From: Gautieria morchelliformis
Lineage: Eukaryota; Basidiomycota; Agaricomycetes; Gomphales; Gomphaceae
Direction of reading: 5' to 3'
DNA: 64,000 nt
Assembly (NCBI GenBank): GCA_015179125.1
Contig: WHVA01000019.1
Span: forward strand, 248,001 to 312,000
In this document: positions 46,738-56,740 of the stretch, piece after piece
How positions within the stretch are numbered: the stretch's first letter is position 1
Layout: each line of letters begins with the position of its first letter
Translations under genes and position numbers: made by a program
Notes under the pieces: model-generated
What the model saw: only the letters and a program-made list of their open reading frames with translations
Database searches by the model: none
Told to the model about the DNA's origin: nothing

Positions 46738-47498
46738 TTTCCCAGGTGCGAAGAACAAACGGATCGAGCGAACGAATGACATCAAGCCCACACCGTCCAC
46801 ATGCACACCCCTATAAATGCCCCATGCCCACACAACTCAAAACCCAACTCCCAATACTTACAACATGAGCTCGTGCACCGACAAAAGCCAGACTCGACGC
46901 AACAGGGCAAAGCTGGACGGCCCAAGACTGACACCTCAAGGCCGCTCAAGACCACCGGACATGGCCCCCTTCTACCTATGGCTGCGGCGCTCCTTTTTGT
47001 CATGCCAGCCCGCTTCGGCGGCCGAGCACTTACAACGCTAGACCCACATACACGACACCAGCAGACAGAAGAGAGCACCTACCTCACCTCATCAACAGCG
47101 CGGGATGGCAAACACCTCCAAGGGAGGTGGGCCGGTGGGGGGAGGGACCCGTCGTCGGTGCAGCCATCTGCGAGAGGTCGCAGAGAGCCGGGAGACCCAG
47201 GGAGAGAGGGGAAAGGCCCGTGCTAAATATAGGTAGAAACCGTGTAACAACCACCATAGGCAAGCTGCCTGAGGTCGAATAAAATGATGAAAAAAAAAAA
47301 AAAGAAAAAAGTATCATGAGCTATTTTGCTACAACTGTAGATAGGGTGAGCTCCGTTCGGGCAGCCCTCTTACCTTCTGAACAATTATTGGTTCATATTA
47401 TTCACCGAACTACACACTTCATTGCACAAGCCATTTGGGCATTCGCTGTGCTGTGTTCACTAATACATGATATTAACACCTAAAATCCAATCTTGACA

Positions 47499-48549
47499 GT
47501 ACTATGTAATTGGAGTGCAATGCAGGTGCTAGAGCAGATTTGGATTGTGCAGAGATATATATTTAAGATGTGCTCTAAGCCAGTAGAGTGTAACTGGAGT
47601 ATGAGCGGCTCGGACATGTGGATGTAAATGGTCATAACTGAATCTATATGCTCAATGAGTTCATAATGTGTCTGAATATATCTACATAAAGTCGCTGCCT
47701 GTGCAAGGAATGCACTTGTAATACTAAAGACGCCTTGTGATTGCCAGTCTGATGGTAAGCTGTACTAGGATATCAAGCATAATTAGCCACCCTAAACCCA
47801 GTGATTGGTGTCTATTCGGACTATGAATACCTGCCGCCTCAACGCGGTGATTCCAGCGCAACCGACTTGGATGGTCTGGTAACAAGTAAATGGCTATGAA
47901 TGCTTCAGTCCATAACTTCCAGTAGCAGAAACAGGCAATTGGATACCAGATGAAACCCCAACCATCCCAAAGTTCCGGCGTTGGAAGTTCTCATAGACGA
48001 CTCGTCAAATAGTGCGTGATACCTAACGCACACCGCACTTAGCAGGTGAGGGCAATTTCACGACACCGTTTAGACTCACCGATGTTGTCAGGGTAGAGCC
48101 GGAAGTACTGCAGCGCAACATGGACGCTGAAGAACGAATTACTGAGAAAGAGTCTTAATAGCAGAGCATGCGAGTACATAATTTAGATGCTGGGGAGGAA
48201 AGCCTGGCTAGGATACTAGAAAATGTCGGGTCGATCGTAGCCAAGCACACGCTGACAGTACCGTGAAGGGACGAGTAGCTGGCGCCTATCAGTCTTACCA
48301 AGAGTGAGAACCAAGAAAGGCTCGATAAATTGTCGAGTCAGAGAGCGTGTTACAAAGCAAGAGAGCAACAGGACAACAGAGATCTAACCAACCAGATACA
48401 AAAATACGAAAAGGGCCGATGAAATGGGTGCGGGCATTCGAGAGATGCAGAGATGATATGAACATTGGAAAGAAGGGGCATTCGGAGAACAGAGAAAGAT
48501 AGCCGAGATACAATACAGGAGGCAATTAGTACAGCTGCAGGAACGCGAA
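47499..48549 (-). other. Unassigned DNA with a possible decayed minus-strand gene
   Basis: On the minus strand, an ATG near 48176 opens MYSHALLLRLFLSNSFF...LQYFRLYPDNI. It meets a good 57-nt intron (GTGAGT...GCTAAG...GTTAG, about 48030-48086), after which YHALFDESSMRTSN and GWLGFHLVSNCLFLLLEVMD follow in a frame that does not match perfectly. The hydrophobic stretches suggest a membrane protein remnant. I cannot name it. No other feature is visible up to the tandem repeat. Confidence 0.3.
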
Positions 48550-48975
48550 CTTAGCCCTTGCACATACAATAAGTAGGATGATCCAACTCACGTTACACAG
48601 AAATGGTGAACCTCAGTCCATCAGCGACCGCGGTTTACGCGTGTTTTTTTGGCTGCGGCAAGCCGTTCGTACTTGTCGTTCGACACTTAGCCCCTGCACA
48701 TTCAAGAAATAGGATGATTCAACGACCGCGGTCTACGCTGGGGCAAGTCGTTCGTACTTGTCGTTCGACACTTAGCCCTTGCACATACAAGAAGTAGGAT
48801 GAGTCAACTCACGTTACACAGAAATGATGAGCTCAGTCTCAGCGACCGCGGTCTACGCGCTGGAGCAAGTCATTCGTACTTGTCGTTCGACACTTAGCTC
48901 TTGCATCAACTCACGTTACACAGAAATGATGGGCTCATTCCATCAGCGATCAGCGACCGCGGTCTACGCGTGTGA
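48550..48975. repeat. Tandem repeat with CCGCGG core, four units
   Basis: GACCGCGGT(C/T)TACGC recurs near 48627, 48723, 48844 and 48955. Between units are TCGTACTTGTCGTTCGACACTTAGC and TCACGTTACACAGAAATG blocks in varying order. Units are about 95-120 bp. Confidence 0.75.
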
Positions 48976-49081
48976 AAGTGGTTGTACAATCCCCGTTGGG
49001 ACAAATTAGTCCATGCTCCTTTCCGTCAAAGACATCTAAGTGCCAACGGGCCTCCTCCGGTGAGATTACACCGTCCTCGAG

Positions 49082-49205
49082 CCATCTCCACTCCTGCATG
49101 GCATGGGTAGCCTTGTAATGTTTGAGATCCAAATGGCGACCGGATCGGTCGACATTTGGATCTCAAACGTCACAAGGCTACACATGCCGTGCAGGAGTGG
49201 AAATG
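49082..49205. repeat. Palindrome with ~54-bp arms derived from coding sequence
   Basis: CCATCTCCACTCCTGCATGGC...TTTGAGATCCAAATG is followed by its inverse CATTTGGATCTCAAA...GGAGTGGAAATGG with a few mismatches. The spacer (GCGACCGGATCGGTCGA) is itself palindromic. The left arm continues a minus-strand frame (48950-49132; HYKATHAMQEWRWLEDG, EEARWHLDVFDG) with protein-like composition, so a gene fragment of unknown function seems to have been inverted and duplicated. Confidence 0.7.
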
Positions 49206-50494
49206 GCTCAGTGAAATTAGGATTGAAGAATAGGAACGTATGGACATCCCGGGAGAGGCACGATCTCCGACCAGAGGGATCGAGAGAGGAGTTGAAAGCG
49301 CGGGCTACAGCTGGGGCACGTGTGGCTCAGCAGCTCAGTCACCGGTTCTACCCCTTGTCACCTCAGTCCTCAAGGGATCAACGACACGTTGCGGCGCGCT
49401 GGCATGGAGTGAAGACGGCAGGAACCGGGGAATGAGGGAATAGCACACGGTAAGGAGACGAGGGCGACGAAACACGAAGCGGACGTGGGAGCGAAGCTCA
49501 GCGGCCCATCGCAGACGCCACGAAGCACATGCCTACAGCTACGACCATGTTCACACCAAGTCGCCGGCAAGTTGACGCGGTTCATGGCGGGCACGTGGAG
49601 GGCGAGGAGTGGCATGTGGTCCGGAGACGACGGCGACGATACGAAGTAGACATCGGCAATGCACGCAGTGGGATAGTGCAGACGCCACGAACCTCACGTA
49701 CCTGTACTCACTCTCATCCCCCAATCCGAACCCGACCCTTAGGAACGAGCCCAGTCCTCAAGGGGCCAACACGGCCTGAAGACAAAGCTCGACGTGGGTC
49801 ATGGCGGGTTGGGGGCATGGGCGAGTATCAGGCGGGGACGAGACGACGGCGACGAAACGCCGCGGGTTCGGGGGTGGTGCAAGGGTTAACGCGGTGTGCA
49901 GAGCTGGAGCGAGGGGTCGGGGCGGGGGCGGTCGCAAAGCGTAGGAGCCAGGGCTAGTCGAGCGTCGCAAGTCGCCGCCGCGGGCAGGCTAGTCGCACGT
50001 CGTCACTCTACTCACAGGCCTAATAGAGAAATGGGGCGGCGCTTGCCTCCTCACAACTCTTTAGGGGAGGTAGGTATGGATGCTAGGCGGATTAGGGAAG
50101 TAGAGCACGGGCGTGCGGGGCGGGGGAGATGGCACGACGATTCCAGCGACACGGGCGAGGTTAAGTACCTGCGGAGTGAATGGGGATAATAATAGCAGGC
50201 ACTGGCCTGGGCCGTGCGTGGGTGACTGGATACGAGGGTGACGGATGGTTTAATGTTTAAGCCGAGTAGGGAGTAAGGTGGCATGCAGGGCTGCGGAAGA
50301 GGGAGGTGTGCAGCTAAGGCTTATCGTGAAATCGGGATGGACGCGGTGGCTGGAAAGATTCACTTCACGGGATGTATTGTCAGCATGACGCCTTGGGCTG
50401 CAGGGCCGTGTTGGTAATGGGATGGAATGAGCCTGATGCAGTAGAAAGGAAAATTTATTCAGTCCATTGACGCGATTGGAGGGTGATAACGGCA
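49206..50494. repeat. GC-rich degenerate repeats, no gene
   Basis: GAGACGACGGCGACGA-type phrases recur near 49456, 49625 and 49845, and CAGTCCTCAAGG near 49366 and 49754, showing diverged duplications. ORFs of 60-142 codons are Arg/Gly/Ala-biased and overlap on both strands. I see no supportable gene. Confidence 0.45.
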
Positions 50495-51440
50495 TGATCT
50501 AGATGAGCGTCGAGACGGCGCTTCTGAACCCTTTCATTCGGTATCATATTTAATTAGTCACTTGATTCGATGACGACTGCGGAGAAGCGAGTGTCTGAAG
50601 GCTGAATGTAGATATGAAGGTTTGAGGATACATTCGAGGGTACCGATATTCGGGACATGGTGGGGCTGGACAGCGCTCCATATGCCGGGGGAGTTTAGGT
50701 AATTCGGTTGAGCTAGATTGACAGCTGGGCACTAGCCCTAATGGTCCCATAGACACCAACTTAGCCAAGCACGAGGCGTGGTGCATCGAGATGTTTTGGA
50801 GATCTGCATACAGCATGATCTCGACGAACGTAGAGTCAGGACGGTGGTCCGCGGCCTTCCGTACGGTGTCATATCATGAGCGGTTTGATTCGATGATGAC
50901 CGGAGGAGCGTGTGGCTGAAGGCTGAAGTTTCATGCAGATTCCGACGATTTGCGCGATCACCATCATACTCGGCTAGGGGTTCTGGCTGTGAAGGGTGTT
51001 ACTAAGGGCTTTGGAGGGGACCAGATGCAAGTAGGGACTACCGGCACGGTGGCCGTAAAGCTTCGCTGCGCGGGTGCAATTGGTACTGTGATGGGTCCGC
51101 GGGGGACGTTTCGGTTGAGCTATAGGATGGAATAATCGATGGAATAAGGAAGGAAATTTGTTAAGCCAGGTTTGAGGCGCAGACGAATTTGGTTTGAGGC
51201 GGCTGGACATCTGCTGGCGTGATCTAGTTAGGACGCTGCTTCCGCATCCTTCCGTAGGGGTTCTAATTAATGCGTGGCATGGTTCGATGGTGCGCGCTGA
51301 AAAGCGAGTCCCTGAAGGCTGACGTTTCAGGCATCGATTGTTGGCGTATTTCGCAGGTACGCATCCGGCCGTGACGGCTGGACAGCTTGGCTTCCCCATT
51401 GTTAGGGTTAGGGCGCTGCATATTGTTGGGGCCGGTTAGG
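50495..51440. repeat. Array of degenerate ~300-370-bp tandem units, left block
   Basis: Each unit contains a CATGATCTAGATGAGCG/GAGACGG-like phrase, TTC-GGTATCAT-TTAAT, TTGATTCGATGA, GCGAGTGTCTGAAGGCTGA and, in better-kept units, GTAGGGACTACCG and GTAAAGCTTCGC. Units start near 50495, 50820 and 51220. The block stops at about 51440 and the same repeat resumes at 52785. Confidence 0.65.
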
Positions 51441-52784
51441 TAATGCGACTTCAATTGTCTCCTCGGGGTCCTCCGCGGCAACCGCAATATCAGCGTCAGC
51501 GTCTCCCTTCCGCAATTTCTGGGGGGGTCCCCCCTTCCCCTCACGCCAGCATCTTTCAGCCAACCCGCGTCCGCCCAAACGTCCCCGCACGGAGCACCGC
51601 GCAGAGCAACCCCTCGTCACCCCAGTCCTCCTCCCCTCCTCACACAGTCAGTCATCGACACCCCAGCAGCGGACAACAAAGCTGCCGACGCCGCATCTCG
51701 CGGCCCAGTCCTGCCACCTTCTCGCCCACACAGCCCTTCCTACGCACGTCGCCATCCTACACTCCGCCGCCCAGCAGCGCACAGCGCAGATGCGGACGCC
51801 GCCTATCGCGCCCTCTGCGTCATGCGATGTCCCCGACGGTGGCCTTGCTCCTCCGCCTGGCAGCGTAAGTTTCAACACGTCAACTCGCGCAACCAGCCGT
51901 CCCAATGCTGACGTGCCCGCCCGCACACAGGTTATATTCGAATACGAACACGCGCACGCGCCCAGCACGCGCGGGCGTCGGCACAGGCAATGAGGGCAGA
52001 ATACGCGCGCCCCACCTCACAGTGATTGAACCACCTCCTCTATCAGTCAGTCCTCCACACCTCGCCGCTCCACCCTCCGCTACCCAGCAGCGGACGGCGC
52101 CTCTCGCCGCCCAGTCCCCCCACCTCCTCGCCGACCCAGCCCTCCCCATGCACGTCGGCATCATACCCTCCGCCACCCAGCAGCGGACAGCGCAGCTGCG
52201 GACGCCGCCTATCGCGCCCTCTGCGTCATGCGATGTTCCCGACGGTGGCTTTGCCCCCCGCCTGGCAGCGTGAGTTTCAATACGTCACCGCGGGAAACAG
52301 GCGTCCCGATGCTGATGTGCCCGCAGGTTATATTCGAATACGAACACGCGTCCGGGCCCGCGGAAGCACCAGGCAAGCCCATGCGCATGGGCCCAGCAGA
52401 CGCGAGCGCTGTCACAGGCAATGAGGGCAGAGTACGCCCGGCCCACCTCACCGCAATTGAACCACCTCCTCAACCGCTACACTCGCCGTTCTACTCTCCG
52501 TCAACCAGCAGTTCAGCTGAGGACGCCTCCTCTCAAGCCCCCTTTGCCAATCTTCCCGTCCCAGCCAGAGTGGCCTTCCTCATCCGCCTGGAAGCCAGCA
52601 CCAATATGCCCACTCGCCCAACCAGCCGTTCGGCAGACCGTCCAATGTTCATATGGACGCACAAGGGTCATACTTACTACAAACACGAATCCAGGCCCGC
52701 AGAATTACCAGGCACTCTCACACGCACCGCCCTAGACGCAGGCCCGGCACTCCCAGCCGTTGCCACACGCAGTGAGGCGCACGG
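51441..52784 (+). other. Duplicated exon-intron units encoding Pro-rich protein
   Basis: Three related units of about 400 bp follow each other. Each has a Pro/Ala/Thr-rich exon (RTPPIAPSASCDVPDGG), a short intron with good GT-AG and branch sites (51865-51930, GCTGACG; 52270-52326, GCTGATG), and an exon starting VIFEYEHA. Next comes a GNEGR(I/V)R...HLT.IEPPP motif. The third unit is more diverged (MFIWTHKGHTYYKHES) and ends at 52794. Similar splice sites in two copies suggest duplication of a functional gene segment. I do not recognise the protein, and a full gene model cannot be closed. Confidence 0.45.
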
Positions 52785-53600
52785 CACGACCTAGATGACC
52801 GTACCGTTAGGATGGTACTTCCCCAGCCATTCGGTATCATACTTAATGTGCGGCTTGATTATATGATGAGCCTGGAGCAGCGCGTGCGTGAAGCCTGAAG
52901 TTTTACCCAGTTCTGAGGATTCTGGATGATGAAGGGTGCCACTATGTTCGGGCACTAGTAGGGACTACCGCCACGAGAATGGATATGGAGCCTGTAAAGC
53001 TTCGCTTCGCAGGTGCTACTGCTGCTGTGACGGATATACCGGGCCATTGATGGATTAAGATAGAACATATTTCTTAAGCCAGGTGTTCGGCACAGACAAA
53101 TAATAAATTTGGGCGACGCGTGTTAATATTGAGACGGCTTGAGATCTGCTCCCGGCATGAGCGCAGAGACGGAGTCTGAAGCCTTGATTATGGTACAATA
53201 TTTAATGAGCGAACCGATTCGATGATTAGCGCGAAAAACAAGCGCCTGAAGCCTGAAGCATTATTCAGGCAGGTCTGAGTGTTCACGGTGATAAACAGTG
53301 TCACTAAAGGCATTGGGAGGGTGTTAGGGTATATTCAAGGGTAAGTATTGTCGAGACTACGAGCACGGTAACTCAACTATTCACCGACGGATGCAGCGGT
53401 GGATGAAGGATGATGGAATGGTGTGGCGCGGATTGTCGATGGGTATCCGGCTGTAACGAGTGATCGTGAAACCTGTGGGCACTTGGGGCTGAGATTCGAG
53501 CCTTCGACAATGGATGGCGTTGAGCGGAGACAATTGGGACACCATGATTACGTAATATTCCGAAACTGGACATGAAAGGTTGATCGATTTTACTGAAGCG
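52785..53600. repeat. Array of degenerate tandem units, right block
   Basis: The unit phrases of 50495-51440 recur: CGGTATCATACTTAATG, GTAGGGACTACCGCCACG, GTAAAGCTTCGC, TTAAGCCAGGTGTTCGGC, GGTACAATATTTAATGAGCG and CGATTCGATGA. The two blocks were probably one array, with the exon units between them inserted or grown later. Confidence 0.6.
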
Positions 53601-54704
53601 CTGACATGTCAGTTAATTGAGTGTGGGGAAGCAGTGACGCGTCCCGCACGAGCACGACGAAGATAACATTTATCCTGTGTGTACCTCTAGGCAGGAGAAC
53701 TTTGAAAGTACAATGGGGGTGTTGCCGGACCGGTCGGCGGCGCGAGAAGGCTATAACTATAATTGACTACGGAGCGCCGAGGTATGCCGAGCCTGATTCG
53801 GGACGACGCAGTCCTTATTGTGTAAAGGGCCGCTAGCCGCCCGGACGAGTCGGGGATCGAGAATTTAATATTTAACATTGTTGGAGTCTAGTGTCGCGGT
53901 CGAGGTGGGTGTGCCCGGTGTCTGGATGATACGCGTAGCGATGATGCCGGAGGACGGCGCGGCGGGTGTGACCCCTCTATTTATATCCCTCGAGTGTGTA
54001 ACCCTCCTCTGCTACATCCTCTCAACCCTCGCGTGTCAGCTCTCGCTCTCCCCCCTGCGTGTCCCCGCTGACCTAGGTTGCGCAACAACTGAATTTGTAA
54101 ACCATAGGTCTCTCATATTATGTATTGGACTCTTTCCAAACACCTCACGGACCGCCAGATTTACGCGTGCCGGAATCTTAAATGTACATAGAGTTTTTGT
54201 GTAAAAATAGGGGAAATCAAGCGGAAATTTTATGTCGTTGCAAAAACATAAGTATATTCAACTTCACCTCAGGTTTCTGCATGCCGGAATCAAGCGCTTT
54301 GCCTCGTGACTCGTCCCCCAGCAACCTCAAGTCTCCGTTTCACTCCTATGCTCCTTCCCCACCCCTCGACTCCAATCCGGGCAAGCCCGGCATCCTCCAC
54401 CCCGCCCCAAGCCGCCCAACGAGTCTTCCCACTGCGCGAAGCACCCACAGTGCCCCTCTCGGCCCCTCCCATGCTCAGCTTGCCATCGACAACGTCCCTG
54501 CCGCCCTCCCCGACGCCCGTTCCTCAGCCTCCGCAGAATGTCCGTCGCCAGATTTGCCTCGGCTCAGCGCGCGCTACCTCCCGTCCTCGCGCAGTCGCGT
54601 CCGCAGCCTCTTCCGCAGTTGCAGTTGGCTACACCTCGAGTCCCGCCCTCCCCGCCCACGCCACCGTCTCCACCTCCGACGTCCGTCGCTAGCGTTGTCT
54701 CGCC
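53601..54704. other. Unassigned DNA, start of Pro/Ser-rich frames
   Basis: Ordinary composition up to about 54290, then C-rich sequence encoding Pro/Ser/Ala-rich frames on the plus strand (long frame 54182-55396). I cannot choose a real frame among three open ones. Confidence 0.3.
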
Positions 54705-55642
54705 TCAGTCTGCAGGCTCCCCACCTGGATCAGTCGTCGTGCGCGCTGGCACCCGCCCGCCCTCCATCGCGTCCACAGGCTCGTCCGCAGTTCGCTACAC
54801 CTCGGCGTCCCGCCGTCCACGCGCACGCCTCCGCGGACCCTCCTTCTGCACCTCCACTCGCAGCATCGGCTCTGCCTCGTCGCCACAGGAGGGGGAAGAG
54901 CGTCCATCGTGCAGCCGTGGGCGTATCGAGCCTGAGGGTTCCCCAAAGTATGACAGCGGTACGTGTCCGTCCTTGCGTGTTTCGGGTCTTGCTCATGCGG
55001 TCATTGTACCTTCACTTCTTCCGTGTGGCCGTGTGCTATTTGGCGTGCAGCTTGTCACCCCGCTCCCTTGGACCATTTTTTCGATATCTCGATGCTCTTT
55101 GCGGCGTTGGCTGTTGGCTGTCATCAGGCTCGACGACTGCCCATCATCTCAACCCACGCGATCCTGCCGGTGCTACCCCCGCCGAGCACAGCATGGACGA
55201 TGGCCAAGTGCTCGACATCCTTCTGCGCGTCGTCAACGGCGATCCGCGTCCCCACCTCCACTCCCCGACCGCGAGCCGCTCCTCGACGAACAGCGCTCCC
55301 TCACGTCGTCGATCCGCTCGTGTACCCGCCCACGACCACAGAGTCTGTCAAGACCCCGACCGTCGCTCAGGTTGCCCATATACGTTCCGCAGGTGAGGGT
55401 GACCCCCATGAATCCCTCGACGAGAGGGCGGTTTCGCCTGCACCGCTCGCAGGGATTCCGGCGCCACGAACCCGCGATGGAGCTCCCACCCCAACCGCTC
55501 CAACCCCCACGTGTCCGCCACAACGCGAACGGGTCTCTGCGGTATGGTGCGCATAGTACCCACGGCAAGATGCGAGCGATTGCCCAGATGAGGCACAATC
55601 ACACTCGGCCACTCCCACAAAGGAGGACAATACGGCTTGGGG

Positions 55643-55649
55643 TATAAAA
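55643..55649 (+). promoter_or_regulatory. TATA box, first copy
   Basis: TATAAAA about 13 bp before a possible ATG-less start region (GCCACCCAGG). It is duplicated exactly at 56642 with its flanks. Confidence 0.35.
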
Positions 55650-56641
55650 GTGCCACCCAGGACAGCAGCGTCTACCCTACCTCACAGCCAACAACGGCGG
55701 ACTCGGGACTTGGCACGTCACTCTTGTCGAAGCTCGGCTCAGTCTGCGGGAGGCTCCCCACACGGCTCAGTCGTCGTGCGCGCTGGCCCCCGTCCGCCCT
55801 CCGTCGCGTCCACAGCCTCGTCCGCAGTTCGCTACGCCTCCGCGGAGCCTCCTTCTCCACCTCCTCCTGAAACCGATGCTTTCGGTTCTGCCTCGTCGTC
55901 AGAGGAGGGCGAGCCGGTCAATCATCCAACTGTGAGCGTATCGTGCCCGAGGGTTCCCCAAAGTATGACAGAAGTACGTGTCCGTCCTTGTGCGTTTTGG
56001 GTCTTGCTCACGCGGTCGTCGTGCCTTCCCTTCTGCCCTGTGGCTGTGTCCTATTTGGCGTGTAGCTTGTCATCCCGCTCCCTTTCATATTTTGTTCGAT
56101 ATCCCTCACTGCTGTGTGCGGCGTTGGCTGTTGCCTGTCACCAGGCTCGACGACTGTCCATCATATCAACCCACGCGATCCTGCCGGCGCTGCCCCGCCG
56201 AGCACAGCAAGGACGACAGCCAGGTGCTCGACATCCTTCCGCGCGTCGTCAACGGCGATCCGCGTCCCCACCTCCACTCCTCGACCGCGACGCTCCCTCA
56301 CGTCGTCGATCCGCTCGTGTACCCGCCCACGGCCACAGAGTCTGTCAAGACCCCGACCGTCGTTCAGGTGGGCAACTGCCCATATACGTTCCGCGGGTGA
56401 CGGTGACTCCCATGTATCCCTCGACGAGAGTGCGGCTTCACCTGCACCGCTCGCACCAACTCCGGCGCCACGAATCCGCAATGGAGCACCCGCACCCACG
56501 GCTCCAACACGTGTCCGCCACAACGCGAACGGGTCCCTCCGGTATGGTGCACATGGTACCTACGGCGAGATGCGAACGATTGCCAGATGAGGCACGATCA
56601 CACTCGGCCACTCCCACAAAGGAGCACAATACGGCGTGGGG

Positions 56642-56648
56642 TATAAAA
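56642..56648 (+). promoter_or_regulatory. TATA box, second copy
   Basis: TATAAAA followed by ATGCCACCCAGGACAGC: here a one-base difference creates an ATG directly after the box, while the first copy has GTG. Confidence 0.35.
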
Positions 56649-56740
56649 ATGCCACCCAGGACAGCAGCGTCTACCCTAGCTCTCAGCCAACAACTGCGGA
56701 CTCGTCGGGGCTTGGCACGTCGCTCCTGTCGAAAAACTGT

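Larger units (their letters stand above)
40696..47309 (+). mobile_element. Full-length LINE of the Tad1/I type
   Basis: The 6.6-kb element lies between copies of AGTATCATGAG (40685-40695, 47310-47320) and ends AATAAAATGATG plus a poly(A) tract. A 152-bp 5' UTR precedes ORF1; ORF2 encodes endonuclease, RT, RNase H and a terminal zinc knuckle. The RNase H domain and this order place it in the Tad1/I-like group common in fungi. Damage is limited to two in-frame TGA codons and one frameshift in ORF2. Confidence 0.92.
38007..47498 (+). mobile_element. LTR copy D of the TGTCATGA family, split by two LINE insertions
   Basis: LTR pieces lie at 38007-38719, 40598-40684 and 47321-47498, ending CCAATCTTGACA, with a TATAAG box at 38511. 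It starts TGTCATGACTCATT, the point where copies B and C have their internal duplication, so it is a shorter LTR form. Directly before it stands AGGAGGGGGATAC, a typical polypurine tract, and no target duplication is present (GATAC left, GTACT right). It may therefore be a 3' LTR whose interior is lost or rearranged, and not a clean solo LTR. Confidence 0.75.
54705..56740 (+). repeat. Direct ~1-kb duplication of a Pro/Ser/Arg-rich gene-like unit with its TATA box
   Basis: Bases about 54705-55740 are repeated at about 55740-56740: TCCGCAGTTCGCTAC, GATCCTGCCG, GTGCTCGACATCCTTC, GTCAACGGCGATCCGCG and GTCTGTCAAGACCCCGACC occur in both copies in the same order. The promoter-like GGGGTATAAAA followed by GCCACCCAGGACAGCAGCG appears at 55640 and 56640, 999 bp apart. 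All three frames are open over long stretches, a result of composition. Which is translated, if any, is not clear. I do not recognise the protein. Confidence 0.6.

Noticed and set aside
38007..47498. Copy D as a clean solo LTR with target duplication
   Set aside because: Flanking pentamers GATAC and GTACT do not match, and a polypurine-like tract precedes it.
48600..48975. Possible CRISPR-like array of repeats
   Set aside because: Repeat and spacer lengths are irregular, spacers repeat each other, and the genome is eukaryotic.
54182..55396. 404-codon ORF as a real gene
   Set aside because: Two other frames are open over much of the same DNA; low-complexity Pro/Ser/Arg composition and the 1-kb duplication explain the openness.
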